The notes under the pieces were generated by a model that was not told where the DNA came from, searched no databases, and saw nothing but the letters and a program-made list of their open reading frames with translations. From the NCBI GenBank assembly GCA_019828545.1, contig JACVRA010000182.1:1-63587 (forward strand): a DNA stretch of 63,587 bases. Direction: 5' to 3'. The number at the start of each line of letters is the position of its first letter. The first letter of the stretch is position 1. A program made the translations under genes and the position numbers. The DNA is from Paracamarosporium sp. OC-R06-R3. Its lineage: Eukaryota; Ascomycota; Dothideomycetes; Pleosporales; Didymosphaeriaceae. Below, one piece after another: positions 23,019-34,005 of this stretch.

Positions 23019-25834
23019 GTCAGGAATTTGACTGTCCTTCGGCATGCTCCTTCTCGGATTTGGTCTGCTTGTCCCACATCTGTGCGTACACGCCTCGTTT
23101 TGCTAGTAGATCGTCGTGGCGTCCCCTTTCCACGACTTTGCCTTGGTGCATGACGAGAATTTGGTCCGCTTTCGTTATGGTCGACAAACGATGGCTAGGA
23201 ATCTATTAGCAGTATCTATATTCCGTCAGACCCAGACACGTACGCTATTGTGATAGTAGTCCTCCCCTGCGAAACTTCCTCCAACGAAGCTTGTATCTGC
23301 TTCTCGGTGCGCGAATCCAGCGATGCCGTAGCCTCGTCGAGCAGCAGAATCCGCGGCGAACGGAGAAACGTGCGCGCAATAGCAATCTAAATCATCTTAG
23401 ACCACAGTCTATCAACAGACAAGGTATTTCTGACTCACCCTTTGTTTTTCACCACCAGATAGCTTCAGTCCCCGCTCACCCACATTTGTGTCATATCCAT
23501 GCGGGAAATTGAGAATCTTGTCATGAATACTCGCAGCTTTACACGCGTTATAGACTTCTTCCTCGGTGGCGTCGGGCTTGGAGTACATCAAATTGTACAT
23601 CAGCGTGTCATTGAACAGTATCGTATCCTGCGGCACCACTCCGATATGCTGGCGCAAATCATCGATCTTGATATCGCGCATGTCCATGCCATCCAACCGA
23701 ATGCTTCCCGAGTCTACGTCGTAGAACCGGAATAATAGTTTGAGGATAGTGGACTTTCCGCTCCCGCTTTCGCCAACAATGGCGGTTGATGTGCCGGGTA
23801 AGAGATCGAATGAGACGTCATCCAAAGCAGGTGTATGCGCGGCGTTGTACGAAAAGGTCACGTGGGAGAATGTGATGCGTCCGTCACACGCTTGAAGACT
23901 GTGAACCCCGGGTTTATCGACGACGGTAGGCTCCTCTTTGAACTTGCACCAAGTCAGCCTCGGATCTTGAATCTTGTAGATAGACGGGACCACATACAAG
24001 ATCTAACATTCTCTCCGCGTCAACCAAGTTGTTCTGTACCTGTGTATAGAAGCTTCCAAAGAAACTCAGCGGCGCTTGCAGCTGCGCCAGGTATGTCAAC
24101 AACGTGACGAACTTGCTCACGTTCTCCAAATCAACACTAATCTCGTACGCATTGAGATAGCAAACTGCTAGCACACCGATGGTAAAGACGCCGTTTTGCA
24201 CGGCGTTGAGAATGTTGAGTGAAAGGAAGACGTTGTACTCGGCGGTTTGAAAGACGGTGATGAGGCGTTTAAACCGCGAGATCTCCATGGAGACAGCGCC
24301 TGATTGATGAACAGTTTCGTAGGAGAGGAGAGCGTCGGTCCTAGCGGTTGTCAGTTCGGTCGATCTGTATGATCGCAAGATCAAAAGGTGGTTCCTACTT
24401 TGCTGCCTCCATCTCGCGCTCTCGCATTGCCATATCTCGGCGAACTCGTCCGCGATACTTGGCCATATAAATGGTCACAAACAAGTAGAACCATGTGACC
24501 GCGATCACCATCAGCGCATACAGGGCATTGAACTCAACGAAAAAGTACACGGCCGCAATCCAGAGATCGGCAACCATAGGGAACAGCTGAAACACAAACC
24601 CATCCAGAAAAGTGTTCAGCGCACTCCCCTTACTTAACGCGCTAATAACTTCGCCAATCCGCTTGCTAAGGTGGAAGTCCAGCGACAGCATGAGCACATG
24701 GCGAAACGCGGCGGATGTCAGACGGCGATATGTGGATTGGGATATCGGGATCCAGAGAATGGCACGGAAGGCTCCGATGACGCCTTGTTGGCCTTGAAGG
24801 CCTCGAGCAAGGACGTAGAAGAGAAGTTCCTTGTGGGGGATTCGAAGTTTACCTTCACTTCTTCCAAGGGATTTCACTAGAACCCCCATCTGGTGGGGGA
24901 CAAAGATGTTAATCAGACGCATGAGGATGAGTAGGAATAGACAGAAAATAGCACGGATCTGGAGTGCTTTGGAGTCTGCAGGCCTACAGAAGAATCTTAG
25001 CGTTAACTTGACTTCCTTGAAGGGATAGTGCAGTTTTACCAGAGGAATGGAAACAACTTCCGAAATCCAAGGAGATAATCCAACCATGTCGTTGTTTGCG
25101 CATCGCCTGGTCTGAAGGCTATGGGCCCTTTGAGCTTGTTCTGCGATGTCCCATACCCATTAACACTGGCGCTCGCTCCATTAATTAGAGCCTCATTCTC
25201 CTCAGTAGCTCCTTGTATCCCTTGGCAGTTCTTTGTTCGTGCAGCATATAATCCTACGAGCAAGGCGAGAAAATTCAGCGGTCGCGATACGGAAAGCGTA
25301 ATCTGCACTGCATCGAGCGCAACATTGCCGTGATGCGTTCGAGTCCACCGACGGATTCCAATGATATTCCACGCAGTCTCAAATCCAAGACTAATGAGCC
25401 ACATGTGGCATTGAACGGTGGAAGGCGTGTATGGTACATCAGGATCAGGAAGGAGACCGGCGACGTAGAAGAGTCCGACGGCAAGCGTTGATGACTGCAC
25501 AGGTGTCACTTGCGAGAAGCAACTAAAACCGAAGGAAACTTACCAGATGGTCTTGGTTTACCCACCATCTTGTGTCATATCCTTTGGCGTTAACAATTGT
25601 TGTGAGTATCACGTTTCCGGCCTATCATGATCGTCAGCGGCTGCCCTAACCGCCCCACAAGAACAAACGTACCAATGTGCAGACAAGAAGCACATGCAGT
25701 CGAAAGATATGAATGTGGATGCTTGGACGTTTGGTCAAGGTTCTATTCGCAATGGATTTGTACCAGAATGCCTGGCCGATTCGAGACGCGAGATAGCCGA
25801 CGTACAACGCGATAGGGTAGGCCCAGAAAAACAT
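23019..25834 (-). CDS. Half-size ABC transporter, HMT1/ABCB-type
   Basis: A multi-exon gene read leftward from ATG 25834; the exons I could check join without stops. The N-terminus has several membrane segments before the ABC core, the extra TMD0 typical of HMT1-like (ABCB) half transporters. A six-helix transmembrane domain follows (about 25040-23990), then one nucleotide-binding domain with Walker [10 protein letters not shown], signature LSGGE and Walker B LLLDEA, ending near 23019. There is only one ABC core, so it must dimerise. Such proteins often sit in the vacuolar membrane and carry glutathione conjugates or metal-thiol complexes, which fits a glutathione-derived thiol product, but export across the plasma membrane is also possible. 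It is convergent with P450-1 and shares a promoter with the aminotransferase gene. Confidence 0.88.
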
Positions 25835-25935
25835 AACGATTGCTGCTCATGTGCACATGGAAAAAGGGTAGAAGCTCCAAGCTACGATAAACTCAATTTC
25901 AGAGTTCGAGCCTCCATGCAGGTCCACCCACCGCA

Positions 25936-25946
25936 CCGGTGTCCGA
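25936..25946. promoter_or_regulatory. YCGGN3CCGR site (CCGGTGTCCGA)
   Basis: In the 255-base divergent promoter between the ABC transporter and the C-S lyase/aminotransferase gene; it could serve both. Confidence 0.65.
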
Positions 25947-26089
25947 CCGGAGTTCCTACGTTCCAATTGGACAGGTATGCCGGAGCGCGGGCTCCAAAAG
26001 AACGTCTTCTCCATTACCACTGCGTCATTGCTCTTCTTGAGCTGTTGATGTGTTTATTTTCTACGCATCAATCACAGTTTTAAATAATC

Positions 26090-27544
26090 ATGAACGGCGC
26101 ACATCTTTCAAAACGCGGCTTCGGCAATGTCGAAGCCATCTGGCCCCGAATCAGTAAGGCATCCGCCGAGCGGGACGAAATCAAGACTGGAGCTCCGGTC
26201 ATTGACCTCAGCACGTCTGAGAATTGGCTCATCCGTAACGAGCTCATTGAGCTGTACAAGAAAGCCGTGCAGGACAGTTTTGGCCATGGCGTGGGTCCCA
26301 CCCTCCACCCTCGACACTTGTAAGCCTAAGACTCTGGCACACTGACTTCGATGGATCGGGATGCAGCACCTATCGTACCCTGCGTTCACAGGCGATGCCG
26401 ATCTTGTGGATGCTCTGGTAGACATGTTCAACACCTATTTCAACCCCCATATACCAGTTGAGAAGGACCATGTCGCAGTTGCGCCCGGTGTCGCATTCGC
26501 ACTCGATGGCCTCCTGTACAATATCTGCGAGCCGGGAGACGGAGTGCTGGTTCCTGCGCCATTCTGGAGTAAGTCCACTGGGGACCATTTTCTGGCGACC
26601 AAATTTTGGGTAATGCTGACAGCAAGACAGATGGCTTCGACTGGCTCCTCAATGTCAAAGCGAGCGTGCAACCCATCGTCGTTAATGTGGATTCTTTCGA
26701 TCAAATATTTACGGATTCTCTGATTTCCGCGCTCGAAAGGGCGTATGCGGAAGCCGAAAGACCGGTCAAAGGCGTTCTGTTCACAAATCCACATAATCCA
26801 TTCGGCCAGTGCTATCCGAGAGAGGTCATTGAAGCGGTCATACGGTTCTGCAGCGAGAAGGACATACATTTTATTTCGGATGAGCTATATGCACTGTCGA
26901 CTATAAAGAAAGATGTGGAAGAGGAGGATGGCGTGCCGTTTGTATCGGCCATGCAGATCAATGTAGAGGATTTAGGATGCAACCTTGCGAGGGTCCACAC
27001 GGTATGGAGTTCGAGCAAGGATTTTGGATCTAGCGGACTGCGCATGGTAGGTGTACAAAAAGACAGTGAGGTATGTGGTTTCTGACCTGTCGTGTAGGGA
27101 TGCTGCATTACACAGGGCAACAGACCGCTAGCAGTCGGTCTCGCTCTAGCTTCAAACACACAGATGTCCTCTTTGACCGCGGTTGCGACGACTGCGCTTC
27201 TCAAGTCCGCTGATCTTCCGGCTTTGCTCGAGCTGAGTTCAAGTCGACTTGGTGCTGCGTATTCGAAACTTACGTCTTTCCTTGAAGCTCGCAAGATCCC
27301 ATACATCCCCGCACGCATGGGTCCCACCCTGTTTGCGAAGGTTGCACAACATGCGACAAGTTGGGATGACGAGGCTCAAGTCATTTCTAAATGCAAAGAG
27401 GCAGGCGTTTCATTGAGTTCTGGGAAAGCGTACCATGTGATTGAGTCTGAAAAGGGTTGGGCGAGAATCACATTTGCTGTAGAGCCCGCGCAACTGGAAG
27501 AGGCGCTACGACGGCTAGAAGGAGTGCTCACGTCGGCGACATGA
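26090..27544 (+). CDS. gliI-like: PLP-dependent aminotransferase/C-S lyase, GliI-type (421 aa)
   Basis: Exons 26090-26290, 26367-26568, 26631-27046 and 27098-27544 give 422 codons. It is a fold-type I PLP enzyme of the ACC-synthase-like group: NPHNPFGQ binds the cofactor, SDELYAL carries the Asp that contacts the pyridine nitrogen with a Tyr nearby, the Schiff-base lysine is in SSSKDFGSSGLR, and a late Arg lies in WARITFA. In gliotoxin biosynthesis GliI cleaves the C-S bonds of the bis-cysteinyl adduct and frees the thiols. Together with the GST, dipeptidase and GGCT-like genes this makes the sulfur-installing set complete. An ordinary aminotransferase cannot be excluded by sequence alone. 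Confidence 0.88.
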
Positions 27545-27584
27545 GGGAGATGTTCTTTACAAACATATCAAGTGATATTTATTC

Positions 27585-29231
27585 TTACCTCATCGCTAGA
27601 CTAACCACCAAGCTGAAAAGGCCAAGACCCACGATAATGGCAGCGGCAATGAACACCGCCTCAGGCCCGATACTGCTTTGAACCACACCTAGCAGAACCG
27701 CCGAGATGAGACCTCCTGTGCTCTCCATCACCGCTAGACTTCCGACAGCCGCTTCCTTGTCCTCTACCACGGAAGTAGTGTACGCTTTGAGAAAGCTAGG
27801 GGCGGACAACCCCAAAGCAATCAGCACGACCAAGAGGTATACATGCCATGTGACCGTAGCAAGAATGAAGCATGGCAAAAAGACCAGCTGTATAATCATG
27901 CACAGCACCGCATACGCAAAGTCCGAATTGAACCGCCACCCATTTTTTGCTGTAGCGCTTCCCTCACCTTCACATGAGTTCCCACTCTCTATTTGCTCTT
28001 CTCCTTTCTTCATTCCATATCCCCAAGAGAAAGCATGTATCCACACTCTCGCCCTAGGCACAACATACAGTGTCAACAGCAGATACGCCGCCGCCACACT
28101 CGCGGCAATCGAAATCACATACCCATTCTCCCTACTCGTAAAATTGAATTTTACTGCCGCAAAGACCATAATAGCTGGAAAAAGGTACGATTGCGCAGCG
28201 TTAAAGAAGAAGAGGGAGAGCGTTAGGGGTATGAGAAGAGGTGTGTGAGCTATATGTATCAGGGGGGCCCAGAGTGTCGAGATGCGTGCATAGAGTACGC
28301 GTGCTAAAGACTGAGAGCCGGATGGGCCGGGTGGTGGGCTAGAGGCCGTAGCAGGTTCCTCGTCATTTGCACTGCAGGTTTCGCTCTCAGCCTCTATAGA
28401 CGTCGGCACGAAGACAATCAGATACAGTAACGATGCCCCTAGAAGCCCAATCGCAACCAGAAAACTGGTGAAGAAGCTAGGCAGCAACGTAACAATCGTC
28501 GGACTCGTCGACATGCCGATCATGTACAGCGCCAATGAGGTGCCCATGAGTCTGGAGAGTCGCGCTTTGTCGCTCGTGCGGACATAGATGGTGGAGAGCA
28601 CATAGTGTAGGATGTTGTCTGTTGACAAGCCCTCGAAAAGCCGGCCTAGGATCGCTATGTAAATGTTCCGCTTCACGACTAAATTTATCACACTTGTTAG
28701 TGCGTATATTGATACAAAAGGCATGAAGAATGTAGTCAGGATATGCGCACCTCCAATGGCCAGTACCCCGATACTCGTTGCGCGAAAAATGAGCCAGAGT
28801 GAAAGGCCGATTTTGGAATTATGTTTGATTAGGTGCTGGAGTGCGCCGACAGCGATCACGCCACAAACATTCGCGATCGTAGTTGCTACAGCCACTACTT
28901 CAGCGTATCTGTTCCTTTCTTTCTCTTGACAGTGCGCAGGGTTTTTGCACATCAGACTCGCGTATGCGAAGGTCGTTGTTGCTGACGTGGCTGCTATTGC
29001 GCATGCTGCTGTAAGAGCGATTAGGAGAACGCGGCTGATGTAGTCTTCTGGAACGACTGTTCTCTGTCTAACAAAATTTTCCCTGTGGATGATTCGAGCC
29101 GCGATATCTCGAGTGTTTTGATGATTCTTTGATAATTGTTCGGAAAGTAGTGGAACTAGCTCTGGGTCAACTGAGGGACCCGTCCCCATGGGGTCCGGCG
29201 GTTCTGGAATTGAAACTTCGCCTGCAGACAT
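27585..29231 (-). CDS. MFS transporter (548 aa, intronless)
   Basis: One open frame from ATG 29231 to the stop at 27585. A hydrophilic N-terminus of about 70 residues precedes roughly twelve hydrophobic helices, with a long charged central loop (about residues 290-320), the usual 6+6 layout. The first loop is unusually extended and contains two cysteines (CKNPAHC). It differs clearly from the 14-helix carrier at 49.5 kb. It is probably a plasma-membrane exporter or an organelle carrier for the cluster product. Its 3' end nearly meets that of the C-S lyase gene (41 bases apart). It shares a promoter with the CmcJ-like gene. Confidence 0.85.
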   Translation of the reverse strand: MSAGEVSIPEPPDPMGTGPSVDPELVPLLSEQLSKNHQNTRDIAARIIHRENFVRQRTVVPEDYISRVLLIALTAACAIAATSATTTFAYASLMCKNPAHCQEKERNRYAEVVAVATTIANVCGVIAVGALQHLIKHNSKIGLSLWLIFRATSIGVLAIGGAHILTTFFMPFVSIYALTSVINLVVKRNIYIAILGRLFEGLSTDNILHYVLSTIYVRTSDKARLSRLMGTSLALYMIGMSTSPTIVTLLPSFFTSFLVAIGLLGASLLYLIVFVPTSIEAESETCSANDEEPATASSPPPGPSGSQSLARVLYARISTLWAPLIHIAHTPLLIPLTLSLFFFNAAQSYLFPAIMVFAAVKFNFTSRENGYVISIAASVAAAYLLLTLYVVPRARVWIHAFSWGYGMKKGEEQIESGNSCEGEGSATAKNGWRFNSDFAYAVLCMIIQLVFLPCFILATVTWHVYLLVVLIALGLSAPSFLKAYTTSVVEDKEAAVGSLAVMESTGGLISAVLLGVVQSSIGPEAVFIAAAIIVGLGLFSLVVSLAMR

Positions 29232-29337
29232 GGTTAAAGCGTAGACTTAGATCAAAAAGTCTGATATAGGAATTTTAGGTGTATAGTCGTTTTGTCAAGG
29301 GGTGAATAGCGTCACTTCGACATCCTCAAATCCATGG

Positions 29338-29348
29338 CCGGCGTCCGG
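29338..29348. promoter_or_regulatory. YCGGN3CCGR site (CCGGCGTCCGG)
   Basis: In the 339-base divergent promoter between the MFS gene (minus) and the CmcJ-like oxygenase (plus). Confidence 0.65.
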
Positions 29349-29570
29349 TTACGGGCCCCTGCACGGCCCGTCAGCCATGGACCCACACCAACCCGATCCA
29401 ATCATTTGCAAGTTATGCCGATCCCACAGTGACTAGTTTTACCTTACTGATCCTTACATACGTTCTTCTGCTTTAGAGACCGAATTCAATCAAACATTAA
29501 ACCCTCTTCAACTTATCTCGACCTAGAGCACCTTTCCCCACCGGCACCCTACTCAGAACCTAACTTCAAC

Positions 29571-30651
29571 ATGGCTACCGTCGAGAGCGAAATGTCCTTC
29601 CTCGAGCCCTGGGTTTCCAAGCCCGAGCCCCCTTACGTCCGTGGGCTCGTCGAAGACGCCTACCCACGCACCAATTTCGCCAACCTCGAATATCCCGTCC
29701 GCATCACCGACGCCCGGTCCAAAAAAGATTTCTTCAACCTCGACACCCACGGTTTCGCCTTCCACACAGACACAAGTATAACCCAGGATGCAATCGAGGC
29801 AGTGAGATCGAAAGACAAGAGTAGAGTGGAAGGATCGTATTATCCGCTTGTGGAAATCCTTGTCAAACAGAAAACAGGTGCTAGTAGAGTTGTGATATTT
29901 GATCATACTTATCGAAAACGGGATCCTAGTCTGGATGTCAAGGCGAACCCGAATGGAAGGGAGCAGCCCGCTACTTTGGTACATACATGCAAGAGATGAG
30001 GAACTGTCAAGGACCGAAGACTAATCAAATGATAGGTGCATTGTGACCAGTGCGTTCCCCAGCTCTACACCGTCGGATTGATTGACCGCTTCTCCCACTA
30101 ATACGATCGGCGTAGATCCGCAATCGGCGCGGAGCGACGTGTCCACCGGCACGCGGGCCCAGACGCACAAAAGCTACTTGAAGGCCGTGCACAGATAATC
30201 AAGTCAGCCCATTGCCCATCTCATTTCCGCACCTACTAATAATCCCCAAGTGTCTGGCGTGCCATAAACGGTGTCGTAGAAGACTGGCCCCTGGCCGTAA
30301 TGGACTATCAATCGATCAAGCCCTCCGAAATTCACCCTACCAACATCTTTAAGCAGCAAGAAGAATTCATGGGCCAGACAGTTAGCATTAATTATTCTGA
30401 GGCCCAGCAGTGGTGGTACTTGGATCGTCAGGATACGGACGAGGTTACGTTCATCAAGATTTGGGATACTAAGGAGGGGGTTGCTAAAAGTAGGTCTCAT
30501 TGATGGACGATAAGAGGAGTGAGTAAGAGCGCTGACGTAAATAGTGTGTGCGCATTGTGCCTTTCCGCATCCAAATGCACCTAAAGACGCAAAACCCAGG
30601 GAGAGTATTGAGGTGCGGTGTTTGGTGTTTTACGAGGATGAGAAACTGTGA
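29571..30651 (+). CDS. CmcJ/AsaB/GA4-desaturase-like oxygenase (284 aa)
   Basis: Exons 29571-29978, 30036-30049, 30116-30202, 30251-30489 and 30545-30651 join to 285 codons; exon 2 is only 14 bases. The protein fits the fungal family that includes CmcJ-like hydroxylase/methoxylase partners, gibberellin desaturase DES and AsaB: an N-terminal TDARSKKDFFNLDTHGF segment, a VHCDQS segment as possible metal ligands, NVWRAI, EDWPLAVMDY, and the closing ReSiEvR-type motif (RESIEVRCLVFY). Members act as non-heme iron oxygenases or desaturases. This type is not part of the textbook gliotoxin set, so it may tailor the product by desaturation or hydroxylation. It is convergent with the acyltransferase gene. 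Confidence 0.85.
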
Positions 30652-30744
30652 CGCTAATTTTCCTATCGAATGTACAATCATCATGGTAATGGCATTCCAA
30701 TCGAAATGGCGGCTCGAGCTTCTGAAACATAAAGTGCAATTCGT

Positions 30745-32063
30745 CTATGGCGGGACGGGTACATGTTCTTTCACTAGCCCTCTTACAAACGAGAACGGTA
30801 GGAATGAGGTTTCGGTCAACCGCATTTTCATCATCGGATCCGCAAACCACGGCAGCGAAAACCAGAACGAGGAGACAACCCATGCATATCCTGTAAGTTT
30901 TTTCGTCCAGCTGTGGCTTTTTGTTTGCCCGAAAACTTGTCGCCATACCCATTGTACGAAATCCTCCATTGTAATAGCGGCTGCTTGCCACAAGAAGAAG
31001 GCCATGACAGGCGTAGTGCACTGCCATGCCGTGACATTGATTGGCCGTGGTAGGAGAAGATTAGATTGTGCATGTATGAGTCCGGAAAAGGCGAATGCGA
31101 CGAAGAGTTGGGTATATGATGATAAATTGGTCCCGCGAGGAATGCGGAAAGAATCTACGACCCAACCTGAAAACTTCGTGAATGTCTACGATTTTCTACA
31201 TTAGCTTTTGAACTACAGCGAGAGATGTTTGATTTGTACAAACCCGTCTATAGATCTGATGCCAGAATGTTCCCCAAAAATATCGCACTGTGGTCACTTT
31301 CCGAATGTCGCCAAAGTACGGCGGCCAATCCTGAGAACATGGTTAGAGAATAAGCACGTCTTCGAAAAACCACACTGACCGCAGGCTGACTGAGATGCGT
31401 GGCAACTGCAACAACCGATCCAGCCACATACTGCATATTCACAAAAAAGAACGGTCCACACGCAAAAGCGAGCGTCTTCGCAAAACTCCATCTCCAATCA
31501 GAATGCGCAATACTAAGATTACTCGAATCCGTAAACGTCCCATAACCAATCGACGGTGTCCACAACAAGCGTTCCGAGAGCTGTAGTAGCAAGTCCGACA
31601 TGACTAGCATATAAGCCAGCATACCGCATTGTTTGATCAGAAACAGGGTTCGACTAATTCGCGGTTTGGGTCGCACGTTCTTAACTTCGTAGTTCCATCG
31701 CACGCCCCTGGTATTGAACATCAGCGCTGCGGCCCATTTGATCTTTCCTAGCCCAAGGCTTGTTAGATCGGTAGCCTCTCGTGCAGGCCGATCTACGCGC
31801 CAGTAGCTTTCTTCTGGATTGCCATTCTCAGCACAGAGGAACTTGTCCAGTGTGCCCAGATAGATGGGAGGCAAGAGGGCGTAAGGCTGCGCATCGCCTG
31901 GGATAGAGCTCGCGGGGCCGACTATGTGCGCTGCGAGAGCGAAGCCTACAGTAGTGATTGCGCAGAGGGAGCGACGGCCGGGGAACGGTGGGGTGGAAAG
32001 AAGGGCAAGCTGGAGTGAGATTTGGGACAGGTGTACGCCCACTGCGGGATTGTTCGTCGTCAT
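30745..32063 (-). CDS. Membrane-bound O-acyltransferase of the fungal wax-synthase family
   Basis: ATG at 32063, stop at 30745, at least three exons. Several transmembrane segments are visible, along with the hallmarks of the fungal wax-synthase-like acetyltransferases: RGVRWNYEVKN, RYFWGTFWHQ, and a conserved His in FSGLIHA, followed by AITMEDFVQW and a C-terminal hydrophobic stretch FWFSLPWFADPMM. Such proteins transfer acyl groups, often acetyl, to hydroxyls of secondary metabolites at the ER. The sirodesmin cluster also includes an acetyltransferase, so an O-acetylated ETP product is plausible. The 3' part has two or more small introns between about 31005 and 31260 whose borders I only partly resolved. 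Confidence 0.8.
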
Positions 32064-32165
32064 GACATTTGTTTGTAAAGTGGAAGAGAGGGCTTTGCTG
32101 CGAAGGAGCTATGCGGAAGTGGTGATCGATGCTTGCGCAGGGGTACCCCGGTCAGCGCCAGGGGT

Positions 32166-32176
32166 CCGGAAACCGA
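32166..32176. promoter_or_regulatory. YCGGN3CCGR site (CCGGAAACCGA)
   Basis: About 100 bases upstream of the acyltransferase start (minus strand gene). The other neighbour is the 3' end of the O-methyltransferase. Confidence 0.62.
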
Positions 32177-32288
32177 ATACATCAATGGACCTGTGGGCGA
32201 CCGGATGCTCTTGAAACGTCCTTTGTTGGGATGCGAAATTCTATCAGTTCGCTCTATGATACACCCACCGCCCTTAACATGATACCAA

Positions 32289-33718
32289 TCAGTCACCCTT
32301 CCAAACAAAGTGTAAGACGGCAAGCTGCGAGCCCATAGGAACTTTACAACCCAAGAACTCAAAGCGCTCATCCGCATCCGCCACAAGTTGTTTCCAATCA
32401 TCTAGTCCCCTCTCCTTCGCGTTGAACCCAGCCTTCATAGCTATATCTATACACCTACAATAGGTCAGCGGGCTAGACTTCTACCAGAGAATATCGATCA
32501 GACTATACCTAAGCGTCTTCTCAAAATACGCAGGAATCATGCCTGGTTCTGGCAGTACGAACTCCTGAATGAGCACACTGGTCCCCTTCTTTAGCACGGG
32601 AATCAGATTCCTCAGAATCATAATCGCTCTCTTATCGGACCAATCGTGTAGGATCCACCGGTACAAATACACGTCTGCATCAGCCACCGGCTGCGTCTCC
32701 GCAAAGAAGTCGTGCTCCATGAAAGTAATCTTTGCAGCTTGCTCATCGGTCTTCGCCTTCTCCTTCGCCTCGGCAATCACATCGGGTAGATCCTGCACAA
32801 CGCATTGGATGTTCGCATGCTCACCCAACACGATCTTGCACGTCTCACCAATATTGCCCCCGATATCGACCAATTTCGATGCAGACTTCCATTCGAAGGC
32901 AGATAGCAAGTGGGTGGGGGAAAAACCAAAGCCTCCATCGGACTGCATATACGTCATGCTGTTTGCGAAAGCTTTGCGTCTCTCGGGATGCGTCTTGAAG
33001 CTCTCAAACCAGGCCTCTTCAGTGCCGTCTGCTAGATTGAAACCCTTCACCGAGTCAGCGTAGTTCGTGAACGGGTGAGTGGGGAGCCTACAGAATGATT
33101 CGGCTCCTGCGATCCAGGCCACTTATCCATTGCATCCAGCATATGCGTTCCTGCTTGCCACAGCTTGTCCAGGCCAATTGAAAGATAGTCATTTAAGCCA
33201 GGGTTGTCAAGGAATTGCTTCGAAGCTGCGTTGTGAGCGATGTAGCCTGGCTTGGGTTCTTTGAAAACATGGCGCGATATTGCGAGTCGTGCGATGCGTT
33301 TCAGATCGTCGGGTGGTAGGTTACAGCGCTGTGCGAGCTCGGTGAATGTGATCTGCTCGTCTATGCTTAATTTTTCGGCGATGCGGTACCGATTCACTGC
33401 CTGTATGCCGATGTACGCTGTGTGCTATATGAAAGTGTCAATTTTATCTGAGTGATCTACCACATTTGAGAAATGTACCCAATGAGGCCGGCCGTCGGCA
33501 AGCTGCCGCGCACCAAGCATTAGGTCCGAAAGCTCGTCTGTCGCAATCAGGACGGCATTTCGCGCTTGTTCAATTTCTGGAGGAGTATTCGCAGGGAATC
33601 CGTCATCGAAGGAGGGAGACTTGAGGTTGTTTGCTTCTACATATTCGTCGATTGTTTTCGTACATGCTTGGATCATGGCCGAGAGTTCGGATATTTTACT
33701 CGTATTGGAGGATGCCAT
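32289..33718 (-). CDS. gliM-like: SAM-dependent O-methyltransferase, GliM-type
   Basis: Four exons read leftward from ATG 33718 to the stop at 32289. The N-terminal half is a winged-helix dimerisation domain (LAQRCNLPPDDLKRIARLA). The catalytic half has the SAM motif LVDIGGNIGE, the acidic ribose ligand region VVQDLPDVI, DADVYLYRWILHDWSD with the general-base His in ILHDW, and the closing VLHFVWKG. This is the plant/fungal COMT-like family used by GliM and SirM. It would methylate a hydroxyl of the product. It shares its promoter with P450-2, and one motif copy lies between them. Confidence 0.88.
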
Positions 33719-33884
33719 GATGACTGTGCGGTTAGGCCAGAGTCGAAGATGGGTGAAGAAATGACTTGAAATTTTCTGAAGTTATGGTAGGAATGAGATG
33801 ATGAGGTCTTTGAAGAGTCCATACCCATCAATCTACTATCTTTCCACCTTCCCTGCCAATACGTATGTGCGGACACCGGCTGCA

Positions 33885-33895
33885 TCGGAGACCGG
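33885..33895. promoter_or_regulatory. YCGGN3CCGR site (TCGGAGACCGG)
   Basis: In the 287-base divergent promoter between the O-methyltransferase and P450-2. Confidence 0.65.
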
Positions 33896-34005
33896 AGGAT
33901 TTAACCCGATATGGGCAAAGACGGCCCATATCAGTAAAATACATCCTAGGTGGAACGTGATCAAGGGCAATCTCATACATTCTGTATTTTCTGCTCAACG
34001 TTGGA

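Noticed and set aside
30548..31204. Plus-strand open frame of 218 codons
   Set aside because: It overlaps the end of the CmcJ-like gene and is antisense to well-supported acyltransferase exons.
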